The notes under the pieces were generated by a model. It searched no databases. It saw only the letters and a list, made by a program, of their open reading frames with translations, and was not told where the DNA came from. Shown piece after piece: positions 27,765-36,444 of a stretch of 64,000 nt of DNA (the stretch's first letter is position 1; every line of letters begins with the position of its first letter). The DNA is taken from NCBI GenBank assembly GCA_026003835.1, contig BPHZ01000002.1, positions 186,001-250,000 of the forward strand, in the 5' to 3' direction. A program made the translations under genes and the position numbers. The stretch comes from Herpetosiphonaceae bacterium. Lineage in GTDB: Bacteria > Chloroflexota > Chloroflexia > Chloroflexales > Herpetosiphonaceae.

Positions 27765-28673
27765 TTATGCTCCTTGCGCTGCACTCCGCTGCTGATTGTG
27801 ATCCGCCAGCGCGCGGGTGATCGCCGCCCATTCTTCAAGCGTCAGCGTCTCGGCGCGGCGGTTGGCATCGACTCCGGCCGCGTCCATGAGCCGTAGCGCC
27901 CGCTCCTTATCGATAGCGATACCCTGCGAGCGGAGGCCGCCCGGCAGCGCGTTGGAGAGCTTCTTGCGCGCCTGGCTGAAGCCGGCCCTGATCACCCTGA
28001 AGAGCAGCTCGACGCTGGGCACTTCAACTGGCGAGCGCCGGCGCCGGCGCAGCAGCACAATCGCTGAGTCAACCTGCGGTGGTGGTACAAAGTCGGACGC
28101 CGGAACGCGAGCGATGATCTCCGGGAGGGCATAGTATTGAATGGCATGGGCCAGGATACTCATATCCGGCGGCCTGGCGGTGATGCGCAGCGCGACCTTC
28201 CCATTGCACCATAACCGCCATAAGCATTGGTGGCTGCTCCGCTTCGAGGAAGTGACGCAGCACCGGCGAGGTGATCGCATAGGGTAGATTGGCGACGATC
28301 TTGTAGGCCGTTTTCTGGAGGTAGCCCGGCAGCAGATAGGATCTCGGCAGGCGTCAGCTTGAGCACATCCGCTTCGACAAGAGTGAAGTTGCGCGCGCCG
28401 GCAAACTCGGCCCGCATACGCGCGGCAAGGCGCTTATCCAGTTCGACGCTGATGACCCTGCCGGCCTCTCGTACAAGCTCCCAGGTCAGTACGCCCAACC
28501 CTGGTCCAATCTCGATCACCGTATCTTCATGATTCAACTCGGCGGCCTCGATGGCCTGCCGAATGGGGCGTGGATTGGTGAGAAAGTTTTGGCCCATCCC
28601 TTTGCTGGGATGAACGCCGAGCGCATTCAGCGCCGCTCTGATCCGTGTCGGGTCGAGAAAGGGGTTCCTCCAT
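27765..28673 (-). pseudogene. ksgA: 16S rRNA dimethyladenosine transferase KsgA, broken by three single-base shifts
   Basis: Joined frames give a complete KsgA of about 301 residues (dimethylation of A1518/A1519 of 16S rRNA). FLDPTRIRAALNALGV and GMGQNFL lead into EIGPGLGVLTWELV (SAM site), ANLPYAITSPVLRHFLE (catalytic NLPY) and VALRITARPPDMSILAHAIQYY. The C-terminal domain ends LTLEEWAAITRALADHNQQ. Frame changes lie at the G-run 28661-28664, near 28338-28342 and at CC 28196-28197. Each is explained by one extra base, and each restored frame matches the family without loss. Because the protein is otherwise perfectly conserved, sequencing error is more likely than real decay. The ATG at 28673 has AGGAG six bases upstream; another ATG at 28679. 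Confidence 0.85.
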
Positions 28674-28789
28674 TGCCATCTCCTCTCGTTGGGCTTCCAT
28701 GCGCTTTGCAACCTTCCCCCAGGATCACTCGTCCAACTTCGTGATAATGCTGGATGATATTTAGTGGTCAACCACGTTGATCGTGATGA

Positions 28790-28845
28790 GGAAGGAACAG
28801 CCGCCCTTCCGAACCTCCCATCACGCTGAATGTGGCGGACTACTA
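28790..28845. repeat. Dispersed repeat, copy B
   Basis: Same order of blocks as 18891-18958, with exact core CACGCTGAATGTGG at 28822-28835. It lies just before the ribosome site of the PspC gene (AGGAGG at 28850-28855) and is shorter than copy A because the central GC hairpin is reduced. Confidence 0.5.
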
Positions 28846-28863
28846 GCTCAGGAGGCTTATACA

Positions 28864-29163
28864 ATGAATAGAGCGATGCCACTTCGCCGTCCATACGAAA
28901 ATCGAATGATCGCAGGTGTGGCCTCCGGTCTTGGCCGCTACTTCGATATCGATCCAACGCTGGTGCGGATCGCCTGGGCTCTTTTCACGCTCTTTGGCGG
29001 CTCCGGCATACTGTTTTATCTGATTGCCTGGTTTGTCATCCCCAATGAAGATGGGACGCGATCGATGACACCACTGGTGATACTGCTGATCTTCTTCTTT
29101 CTCATTCCGCTGCTGTGCTTCTTATTCCTACTGCCCTTTGAGATTCTCGGCGCGATCTTCTAG
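28864..29163 (+). CDS. PspC-domain membrane protein
   Basis: 99 residues. RPYENRMIAGVASGLGRYFDIDPTLVRIAW is the PspC signature, followed by a first membrane helix (ALFTLFGGSGILFYLIAWFVI), the cytosolic NEDGT, and a second hydrophobic stretch of about 30 residues. Such proteins take part in envelope-stress responses with PspA-like partners, none of which is adjacent. AGGAGG at 28850-28855 sets the ATG at 28864. Unlike its neighbours on both sides it is not frameshifted. Confidence 0.9.
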   Translation: MNRAMPLRRPYENRMIAGVASGLGRYFDIDPTLVRIAWALFTLFGGSGILFYLIAWFVIPNEDGTRSMTPLVILLIFFFLIPLLCFLFLLPFEILGAIF

Positions 29164-29173
29164 GAAATCCAGG

Positions 29174-30201
29174 CTAAACCTTCAGCCTTCCAGACGTTCC
29201 ATGGCTTCCCGGCCATGGAACGTCGTTGTACGGCACCCTGCACGGCGGGCCGAAGCTGTAGGCTGCGCGGCGCCGCGTTAGATCGAACATGCCCGACCAA
29301 AGCGTCGTGCTGAATTCGCGGTGGCTACACATGTCGCTCTCGTGGTTGCGCAGCACCGCCGCCATGCCTTCCCAGGCGTCGCTACCCTCGGGTTGCCTCA
29401 GCAACGCCTCCTTCCGACACTGCGATTTGTGCCGGGGCCGGTTAGCTTGCAGTGGCGCCAGGCTGGGGTGTTCGTAATGATGGTGACGGCGAGCGCTCCC
29501 TGCCCGCGCAGGACGCCAACCAGCCTGCCTGGATAGCACTCCAGCTTGATCATCGTGCCGGAGGGATCGGCGACCAGGTAGTTGAATGGCGCAAGGTGAG
29601 GCAACTCCAGGAACAGCTCGGCGGCCTGCTCCGCATTCGCGCAAAGCTCCAACGCCAGACGTGGGAAGAGATGATAGGGGATGCCCGGCTCGTAGGCTGG
29701 CGGCCTATCGGCCATAACCTTATGCAGCGAGACAAACAGGCCATACTCGTTGACGCCGTCGTAGCGCCCACCGACCAACCCACCGTTCATGCCGATGTGC
29801 GCGTAGCGTGTTGAGGGCTGGTGATCAACAGATGACGGGTGGGCATACGCTCGTAGAAGTCGTAGTTACGGCCGGCGATCACCCGGCCGTCGGGGAGCTG
29901 CCAGACAGCCGTCGAGCAGCCCATGGGCAGGGCTCCGGCGCGGATAAACAGACCGCGCTCTGGCGGAAAGTCGAGCGCCTCGGCGAAGGCGGCGACCCTC
30001 CAACCAGAGCGGCTCCCACACCGAGCGCAGCATGGCCGCGCAGCGTTGCAGAAACGCGCTGTTATCCTCCCAGGGATTGGGGCGAAATGGCGCGGGCCGG
30101 TGTGTCAGAAGACCCGCCAGCGTCCATCCGATCGCCTCCGGTGATCCCTGAAGGTGGATGATGCGATAATCCGCTGAGAACGTTTGAAGCGTGCCGATCA
30201 T
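29174..30201 (-). pseudogene. C45 family acyltransferase/hydrolase-like protein, frameshifted
   Basis: Joined frames give a protein of about 340 residues resembling the acyl-CoA:6-aminopenicillanate acyltransferase / linear amide hydrolase group. The N-terminal nucleophile region reads MGCSTAVWQLPDGRVIAGRN followed by YDFYERM, and GMNGGLVGGRYDGVNEYGLF is the second family block. A later block reads MCSHREFSTTLWSGMFDLTRRRA. It starts MIGTLQTFSADYRIIHL at 30201. One extra base lies in CCC 29996-29998, and two shifts of the opposite sense lie near 29810-29830 and 29400-29415. Substrate unknown. The 3' end runs into the hairpin shared with pspC. Confidence 0.65.
29193..29224. terminator. Strong bidirectional hairpin between PspC and C45 genes
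   Basis: A 13-bp perfect stem (GACGTTCCATGGC at 29193-29205 with its complement at 29212-29224) around TTCCCG, placed 30 bp after the pspC stop and at the 3' end of the opposing gene. Confidence 0.65.
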
Positions 30202-30355
30202 AGCAGTCAGTGTACCATTGCCGCATGGCGGCGTCAATTGACACACAACCCGGCGGTCGTGCTATGATGATAACGCACTGTGTTATAGATTCTCCGCCTC
30301 AGTATTGCTCGCTACATAGCCGGAACGCCTCAATCGTATGCAAAGGAGCAAGCCC

Positions 30356-31567
30356 ATGGATTTCGATTTGCCTGAGGATCTCAAGCTGTTGCGCCAGGCC
30401 ATCCACGAGTTCGCTGTCAAGGAGATTGCGCCCATTGCCCGCGAGATCGATGAGCAAGAGCGAGTGCCCTTTGAGACGCTGCGCAAGGCGGCGGAGCTGG
30501 GGTTGCTCGGCGTGCCTTTCCCTGAGAAGTATGGCGGCGCCGAGGCGGGGATCATGGGCTACTGTATTCTGATGGAAGAGATTAACCGCTACTGCGCTTC
30601 GACGGCGACGATCATCGGCGCACATACTCAGCTCTGTGGAATGTCAGTGTACCTCGACGGGTCGGAGGAGCAGCGGCAGCGTTATCTGCCGGCAATGTGT
30701 GCAGGCGAGAAGCTCGGCGCCTGGGCGCTCACCGAGCCCAATGCAGGCTCCGATGCTGCCCATATCCGCACGACTGCGGAGCTGCGCGGCGATGAGTGGG
30801 TGCTCAACGGCAGCAAGATGTGGATCACCAATGGCTCGTTCGCCGACATCATTGTGGTTTTTTGCGGTAACCAGTAAAGAGGCAGGGGCGAAAGGCGGCA
30901 TCACTGCCTTTATTGTCGAGAAGGACTTTCCTGGATTCCGGGTGGGTAAGGTCGAGGAGAAGATGGGCCTGCGTGCATCACACACGGCCTCGCTCTTCTT
31001 CGAGGATTGCAGGGTGCCGAAGGAGAATGTGCTGGGCCAGGTCGGTATGGGCTTCCCCGTTGCGATGCGCACGCTTGATATCGGCCGCTGTGCCTTGGGC
31101 GCAAGCTCGCTGGGCTCGGCCAAACAGGCCTTTGAGTATGCGCTCAACTACAGCGTCGAGCGCCAGCAGTTTGGCCGCCCTATTTGCCGATTTCCAGGCG
31201 ATTCAGTTCAAGCTGGCGGAAATGCGCACCAAGATCTACGCCATGGAGCAGATGGTCTATCACTGCGCCTGGCTGGTTGACCAGGGCAAACCGGCGACGC
31301 TGGAGAGTTCGATGGTCAAGCTCTTCTGCACCGAGGCAGCCAGCGAGGTCATCGACGAGGCCATTCAGATTCACGGCGGCATGGGCTTCTCGCGCGAGTT
31401 GCCCCCTGGAGCGCATGTATCGCGACGCCCGCGTGACGCGCATTTTCGAGGGGACAAACGAGATCCAGCGAGTTGTGATCGCTCGTGAGCTTTTGAAGGG
31501 TGTGGGCTACAAAGGCAGTGCCGGGGCCGGCGCGACCTCCGGCAAATCACATGATGAGCGCCAGTAG
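30356..31567 (+). pseudogene. Acyl-CoA dehydrogenase, broken by three single-base insertions
   Basis: Joined frames give a normal FAD-dependent acyl-CoA dehydrogenase of about 402 codons. The N-terminal helical domain starts MDFDLPEDLKLLRQAIHEFA. GAWALTEPNAGSDAAHIRT and WITNG line the FAD and substrate site. [42 protein letters not shown] and the catalytic region [19 protein letters not shown] follow. Breaks are in the T-run 30858-30863, T-run 31183-31185 and C-run 31402-31406, each one base too long. The start at 30356 follows AAAGGAG. It would oxidise short- or branched-chain acyl-CoA; specificity cannot be told. An electron-transfer flavoprotein is not adjacent. Confidence 0.88.
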
Positions 31568-31826
31568 CCCTGTGTAAGACGAATCGAACTGGCTGCGAGC
31601 TGCCCGGTAGGGCGGCTCTTCTTTTTAGGAAGTGTGGCCGTCCTGGCCAAAGACGAAAGACAGCTGGTGCGCCGCCAGGGCGGGAAGACGGAGGCATTCC
31701 GTCCAATGTTGCACAATCAGCGCTTTTATGGCAGGATCACGGCTATAGGAAGAGCCATTGTGGCCTCCATCTTTTCCCAAGTTAAAGGCATACATAATCC
31801 TGTGAGCTTTATTATTCGGTCATTAA

Positions 31827-33107
31827 TTGTGCCCTCGCGCCGTGTGCGCCAGCAGCAACAAGATTTGGCTGAACAGTTTCAGATCTTGCCTGGTTGGCCT
31901 GCTACTGGCGAGCCTATCCAGCTATGTTCTGCTCTCAAACCGGGTCGAAGACTGGCTGCGCTACTGGTATCTCCTGGTCGTAGCAGGTGTCGTCGCATTG
32001 TGCTTTCTGCTGGTCAGGGGCGGGCGCGTGCGGTTGGCAAGCTTTTTGCTGCTCGCCGGCGGCCTGGCGCTAACGATCTGGTTCCAGATCGAGTATGGAC
32101 CGGGAACACGCCTCTCGTATCTCTCACTGGTCTTTGTTGCCATTGCCTGGCTGCTGCTTGGCTCGCAGGGCGGCCTGATCTTTGCTGCTGCTGTCGCCCT
32201 GACAACGCTGGTGCTCTTTGGCCGCAGCATGGCTATGCCCGGCTCCGTCAAGCCAGGAATGAGTATCGACGTCAGCGGTTTCCTGGTCACCCTGGCCGGC
32301 CTGATCAGCCGTCTTGTGGCTCTTTACCCGTCTGTTGCAGCGAGCCTATGCGCGGCTGATGGATCAGGAGCGGCGCTCCCAGGAGTATCTTATCGCGCAG
32401 CAGATCCAGCAGCGGCTGCTGCCGTTTGAATCTGCCGCAGCCGGAGCGCGGCAGGCTGCGTGCCTGGTGCGAGCCGGCGCAGGAGATCAGTGGCGACTTC
32501 TATGATGTCATTCGTCTGACAAAAGGGCGCCTGGGGATCGTTATCGGCGATGTTTGCGGCAAGGGGTTGCCGGCGGCGCTGCTGATGAATCTTGCGCGTA
32601 CGACGTTGCGGGCTGAGTCGCAGCAACAGCGCGTCTGCGGCGGTGACGCTGAGCAGAGTCAGCGCTGCCCTGGCCCACGATCTTGGGCGATCGCAATTCA
32701 TTGCGCTGGTCTACGCCGTGTTCGATCCACGTAGCGGCAGGCTGCGGCTCGCCAACGCCGGCCAGCTTGAGCCTATCCTGGTCCGTGGCCGCCAGATCCG
32801 CTATCTGGCGACGCCCGGCGAGCGGCTCCCCCTGGGGTTAGGCGTCGAGCGACGCTACGATGAGCTGATGATCGATTTACAGCCTGGTGATCGTGTCCTC
32901 TTCTATACAGACGGCGTGCTTGAGGCGCAGAACGTCTCGGGAGAACTTTTTGGCTTTGAGCGGTTAGAGGCGCTGCTGCGTCGCCTCAACCCTGGAGCCG
33001 ATGCCATCGAACGCCTGCGCCGTGATCTTTCGCGCTTTACCAATGGTATCGGCCCTGCTGATGATGTTACGGTTGTCGAGCTGGCGATGACCGTTCCTGA
33101 TCGATGA
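31827..33107 (+). pseudogene. Membrane-bound SpoIIE/RsbU-type PP2C phosphatase, frameshifted
   Basis: Joined frames give about 425 residues. There are five or six membrane helices in the first 160 residues (LVGLLLASLSSYVLL, LVVAGVVALCFLLV, LIFAAAVALTTLVLFG) and a linker helix RAYARLMDQERRSQEYLIA. The PP2C-like domain has QQIQQRLLP, ISGDFYDVIRL, IVIGDVCGKGLPAALLM, LVYAVFDPRSGRLRLANAG and DRVLFYTDGVLEAQN with the metal Asp residues. Shifts lie at TT 32314-32315, TTT 32425-32427 and near 32636-32641, all one extra base. Such phosphatases act on anti-anti-sigma factors. The true start is unclear; GTG 31842 or a site further upstream is possible. Confidence 0.8.
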
Positions 33108-33306
33108 CGGTGGGCGTCCCAAAACAAAACCTATCGTTCAGCCCAGGGCTGACAGATACTAAGCCATCTTGATCAGGTTCTATTTAATTTCTAGCTGATT
33201 GTATCTAACCCCATAGATCGTTTTGATGATCCGCGAGGGGCAGGGATCGCCATGTGACGTTACAACCCTCGGGTTCATCAATAGCTTATGGTAAAGGATG
33301 CAATCG

Positions 33307-33965
33307 ATGCCTGATCACGCGTTTCCTGAAGAATCCGCACAGTCAGTCCTGCTTACGCTCGCGCACCTCAAAAAACGCGGCTGGACGCCCGCGCTGATTA
33401 CACGATTCTTGCCTGAGCCAGATAGTATCAAGCAAAACCCCTATTATCGGCGCGGTGCTCCAATGCGGCTCTATCAGCAAGCACGCGTTGAAGCGATCGA
33501 AGCCACACCCGAGTTCAGGGAGGCGCAACAGCGTGCCGCCCCGGCGTTCCATCAGCGCAAAGGCCAGTGCCCAACGTCGTGCGGAAGCACTCATCGCACA
33601 AGCCAGGGTCACTCCGATTACGGTGCGCCGTGTTCCCTTGGACCAACTCCAGCACGCCGCGATTCAGGCGTTTAACCACGCGGCAGGTCGAACGCAGTTT
33701 AGAAGGCAGGTATGATTATTTACCAGCTTCAAAGGACAGTGACTCAGGATTTCTGCGGCGTATTATGGTGAACTTTGTGCGGCACGAGCTAGCGAACTAT
33801 GATCACTGTCTTGCGGAGCTGGCGGGCAAGGCTGGGGTGCGCGAGGCCGTGCGCGTTATCCGCGCGCGCGTGTACGGCGGGCCCATTGCTGAGGCGTATC
33901 CCATGCTACGCGAAGAATGCGAACGGCAAGAGGCAGAGAGACGATCGAAGGAACAGGAGCTCTAA
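33307..33965 (+). pseudogene. Conserved hypothetical protein, frameshifted
   Basis: Joined frames give about 218 residues. The N-terminal part (LKKRGWTPALITRFLPEPDSIKQNPYY, then PMRLYQQARVEAIE) resembles a short DNA-binding or nuclease-associated domain found ahead of many uncharacterised actinobacterial and Chloroflexota proteins. A charged coiled segment (SAQRRAEALIAQARVTPITV) follows. The C-terminal part VNFVRHELANYDHCLAELAGKAGVREAVRVIRARVYGGIAEAYP is not at a known active site. Breaks are at AAA 33559-33561 and between about 33670 and 33700, both as one extra base. AAGG lies ahead of the ATG at 33307. Function unknown. Confidence 0.6.
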
Positions 33966-34170
33966 AGCGACCCGGCCGAGCAAAACGCTTGCACCCGACG
34001 CCATGCGGGCGCATTTTTGCGAGGATGACAAGCGACGGATCGTGGCTTTGGCGCTGGTGGTACAATGGTTGACGGACGCGGCTGAAGCGCCGCGTTGGGC
34101 GGCCTGTCCAAGTGCGGGCCTCGGGTTCACCTCATAGCCAAACAAGGTTAGGAGGAGTTCGCATGATCCG

Positions 34171-34642
34171 ATGACAGCTCCGCAGACGCAAGCGCATCCG
34201 CATACTCCCACAGCGAATCCTGCGCTCTTACGGCTAGCTGCCTTCGTGGGCGAATGGGAGGTAGAAGCATCGATTGGAGGGCAACTCCTCGGACGAGGAC
34301 GGGTTGTATTCGAATGGCTGCAGGGCGGGGCCTTTCTTGTGCAATACTCGACGATGGAGCAGGTCGAATTTCCCACCGCCACCACGATCATTGGCCCTGA
34401 TGATTCGACTCAGACATATTGTATGCTCTACTACGACTCGCGGGCTGTCTCTCGTGTCTATCAGATGAGCCTAAATAATGGCGTCTGGAAGCTGTGGCGA
34501 GAAGCGCCAAGGTTTTCGCAGCGCTTTGAGGCTACGTTCAGTGATGACGGCAGAACCATCAGGGGGCGATGGGGAGAAATCGATCGATGGTTCGCAATGG
34601 GAACACGACTTCGATCTGACCTATAGAAACAAGGTCAGGTAG
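34171..34642 (+). pseudogene. DUF1579-like hypothetical protein, one frameshift near the end
   Basis: The first 133 codons (ALLRLAAFVGEWEVEASIGG, VFEWLQGGAFLVQYSTMEQ, YCMLYYDSRAVSRVYQMSL, FSQRFEATFSDDGRTIRGRW) follow the lipocalin-like beta-barrel pattern of DUF1579-type proteins. The frame then ends early at 34626, but one base less in the G-run 34571-34574 restores EKSIDGSQWEHDFDLTYRN, the expected C-terminal strand, ending at 34642. AGGAGGAG at 34150-34157 is best spaced for a short ORF ATG-ATC-CGA-TGA at 34163 whose stop overlaps the ATG at 34171. Function unknown. Confidence 0.65.
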
Positions 34643-34691
34643 GCAGGCGAGATTATTACCGTGGTATAGCCCCGGCCTCTGCTATCTGCTG

Positions 34692-34901
34692 TCACACCCC
34701 TGATCGTGATCGGCTGGCCAGCGCCAACCGAATGCGCTCATCGATGAGCTTGATCAGAGTCTGCGCCACGATCGTGCGATCAAGTGACCGCTCTGCCAGG
34801 TTGATGGTCGCATCGTCTGCCGGATAGCATGCCAGAAGATAGGCACTTAACTGCGTGATCAGTTCCTCAGCGAGTTGGATAGAATAATCAGTGTGATTCA
34901 T
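34692..34901 (-). CDS. Small hypothetical protein, second of an overlapping pair
   Basis: From MNHTDYSIQLAEEL at 34901 the product is 69 residues and appears to be all helix (LAEELITQLSAYLLACYPADD, LAERSLDRTIVAQTLIKLIDERIRLALA). The start overlaps the end of the upstream gene by 14 bp, so translation is coupled. An in-frame upstream extension to 34949 exists but lies within that gene. No family recognised. Confidence 0.5.
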   Translation of the reverse strand: MNHTDYSIQLAEELITQLSAYLLACYPADDATINLAERSLDRTIVAQTLIKLIDERIRLALASRSRSGV

Positions 34902-35106
34902 TGTAGAGATCCTCGCGGCGTAGGGGAAGGTCTGCCGGCCACCGCTCAAGATGAATCAGTGGCAGGTCTGCGGTTGGCTGTTTCTCGGTGCCGGTCCCAG
35001 CCTCTTGCAGTAGGTGTGCGGTGAGTTCATGCAACAGATAGAGCCTTTCCTGCATTGAGAGCTCACGGACCAGATTCTGTGCTTGGGTAAGGGTTGGTGA
35101 TACCAT
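34888..35106 (-). CDS. Small hypothetical protein, first of an overlapping pair (antitoxin-like)
   Basis: 72 residues from ATG at 35106 (GTG at 35109 also possible), preceded by AGGAGG. VRELSMQERLYLLHELTAHLL resembles the LSPEEQLxLIxEL helix of small antitoxin-like proteins common in cyanobacteria and Chloroflexota. The tail IHLERWPADLPLRREDLYNE also fits that group. The overlapping gene order is that of a toxin-antitoxin pair, but the partner at 34692-34901 does not look like a known toxin. Assignment is weak. Confidence 0.5.
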   Translation of the reverse strand: MVSPTLTQAQNLVRELSMQERLYLLHELTAHLLQEAGTGTEKQPTADLPLIHLERWPADLPLRREDLYNESH

Positions 35107-35474
35107 CACAGTATCCTCCTACTCTATCAGGAATAGTATAGCACGCAGAGCCCTAGTTCTAAAGTCACGTGAAGAATTCTGGAAGTTCCTGAGGTCTGCC
35201 AAGAGGCGTGCAGGAGGCTGGGAGAGAGCCGTCGAACGGGGCGCCGCCCAGAGAGGGCACCCGCCCGCCCCACGATGATAGTACGGCCGTCAAGGGCGGT
35301 ACAACCGGCCACACAGTTTCCGCAAAAACGGCCCGCGCCACCCAGGGGTACCCACGCAGTGGGTCGCGGGTACCTGGTCGGCTGCAACCACCCATGCCGC
35401 CAGGGCGGCACTCTTTCCAGAGAACACCGTTAAAATTCTTTTAGGCGTGTGTTAGGCCACTCCGAAAATAGCCG
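35107..35474. other. Non-coding GC-rich stretch with inverted repeats and an attC half-site
   Basis: No convincing gene. It holds several short inverted repeats, such as ACCCAC-GCA-GTGGGT and paired GGTACC sites within 35350-35382. GTTAGGC at 35451-35457 is preceded by GCGTGT. Read on the minus strand, GAGTGGCCTAAC follows the DUF3800 gene directly and mirrors the GTTAGGCCACTC that precedes it, as cassette ends do. No matching second half-site is seen within 150 bp, so this attC is truncated or diverged. Confidence 0.45.
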
Positions 35475-36245
35475 TTATATTCGGAGTTGTATAGGTTTAG
35501 TTGCTGGTTTACCACGGAAGTCCTCTGGAAAATGCCAAATGTTTATCGGCATTGAGTCTGGGAAGGTATCGTAATGAAGGGCATCCCAACCGAGCAAACC
35601 AGAGAAGTGGTTGACTAGCTCGGCTTTTCCATACCGCAGACTTTCCTGCGGGTCGAGGTAGCAGTTTGTAGATGAAGTAACCGTACCAGTAAGGATGTCC
35701 GCTACCTGCAAGGCTAAACTCGGTACTGAGTCGATCTTAGTAACTGTAACTACTCTACCCGGCGCTTCATTCCTAAGGGTATAATTTAATGTGATTTCTA
35801 ATACCTCATGTTGTTTATCATAGGAATCGGATCGATCGTCAATATATACCTGGAAATCCTCGCTTTCCAACTTCTTTGATATACTCCGTATCAGCTGATA
35901 ATACGTGACATAGAAGGCTCGTTCCTTATCCAGCCCCCAATTGTTGTATAGTGATTTTTGTACAACTATTATATGAAAAATCAATCTACGTTCCAAGACA
36001 TAAGAAATAACATTTTTAGCGATCTCAATCGATATACGATAATTCCTTATTTCATTCCACTTCAACTCCCCAGTGAAGCGACGTAACTTTTTCTCTGCAT
36101 CTATAAAAGCAGAGAGCTCTTTGAGTTGTTGGTCCGTGAGTACCAGGGCCCCAATCCCATAGCATTTTGACTTTGCATGCGTCCCACTCTCATCCGCAAA
36201 AAGAGTGTAACGTTTGTCGGCTGTTGCTGGCGTAGCACCATGCAT
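35475..36245 (-). CDS. DUF3800 domain protein (RNase H-fold nuclease-like)
   Basis: 256 residues. YTLFADESGTHAKSKCYGIGALVL is the DUF3800 hallmark, with Asp18 the presumed first metal ligand. FQVYIDDRSDSYDKQHEVLE gives the middle acidic cluster and SLALQVADILTGTV the conserved C-terminal Asp. The family is predicted to have an RNase H-like fold, is widespread in mobile and defence-gene neighbourhoods, and has no settled function. I take the ATG at 36245 because GGAG lies eight bases upstream; a TTG at 36269 is possible. The gene is AT-rich against its surroundings and sits between attC-like signals, so it was probably acquired as a cassette. Confidence 0.8.
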   Translation of the reverse strand: MHGATPATADKRYTLFADESGTHAKSKCYGIGALVLTDQQLKELSAFIDAEKKLRRFTGELKWNEIRNYRISIEIAKNVISYVLERRLIFHIIVVQKSLYNNWGLDKERAFYVTYYQLIRSISKKLESEDFQVYIDDRSDSYDKQHEVLEITLNYTLRNEAPGRVVTVTKIDSVPSLALQVADILTGTVTSSTNCYLDPQESLRYGKAELVNHFSGLLGWDALHYDTFPDSMPINIWHFPEDFRGKPATKPIQLRI

Positions 36246-36304
36246 GGTAGTACTCCGTAGTTGTTGCAATCTCCTACAGCACTGCCGTCAATAAGAAGTG
36301 AGTG

Positions 36305-36429
36305 GCCTAACGGGGCGCTTCAGCCGCACCCGACCACACGCCGACAACCGCTGCTGGCCGACAACCTCATCATAGCACCAACAAGCAAAAACGCGAGCGC
36401 ATAGCATCGGCTGCGAGCGCGTGTTGGGC
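36305..36429 (-). repeat. attC-like recombination site (integron cassette boundary)
   Basis: Ends are GCCTAAC (36305-36311) and GTTGGGC (36423-36429), fitting RYYYAAC and GTTRRRY. Inside them the arms pair imperfectly: the reverse complement of the left arm reads GCGGCTGAAGCGCCCC and the right arm TCGGCTGCGAGCGCGT, sharing CGGCTG and AGCGC around unpaired bases with a short unpaired spacer next to the ends. That is the attC layout of R and L boxes with extrahelical bases. The length of 125 bp is within the known range. It lies exactly between two same-strand genes. Confidence 0.65.
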
Positions 36430-36444
36430 GGACCATAAACGCCC

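Noticed and set aside
35107..35474. CRISPR-like or tandem repeats in the GC-rich non-coding stretch
   Set aside because: The short inverted repeats are not regularly spaced and there is no repeated unit with spacers.
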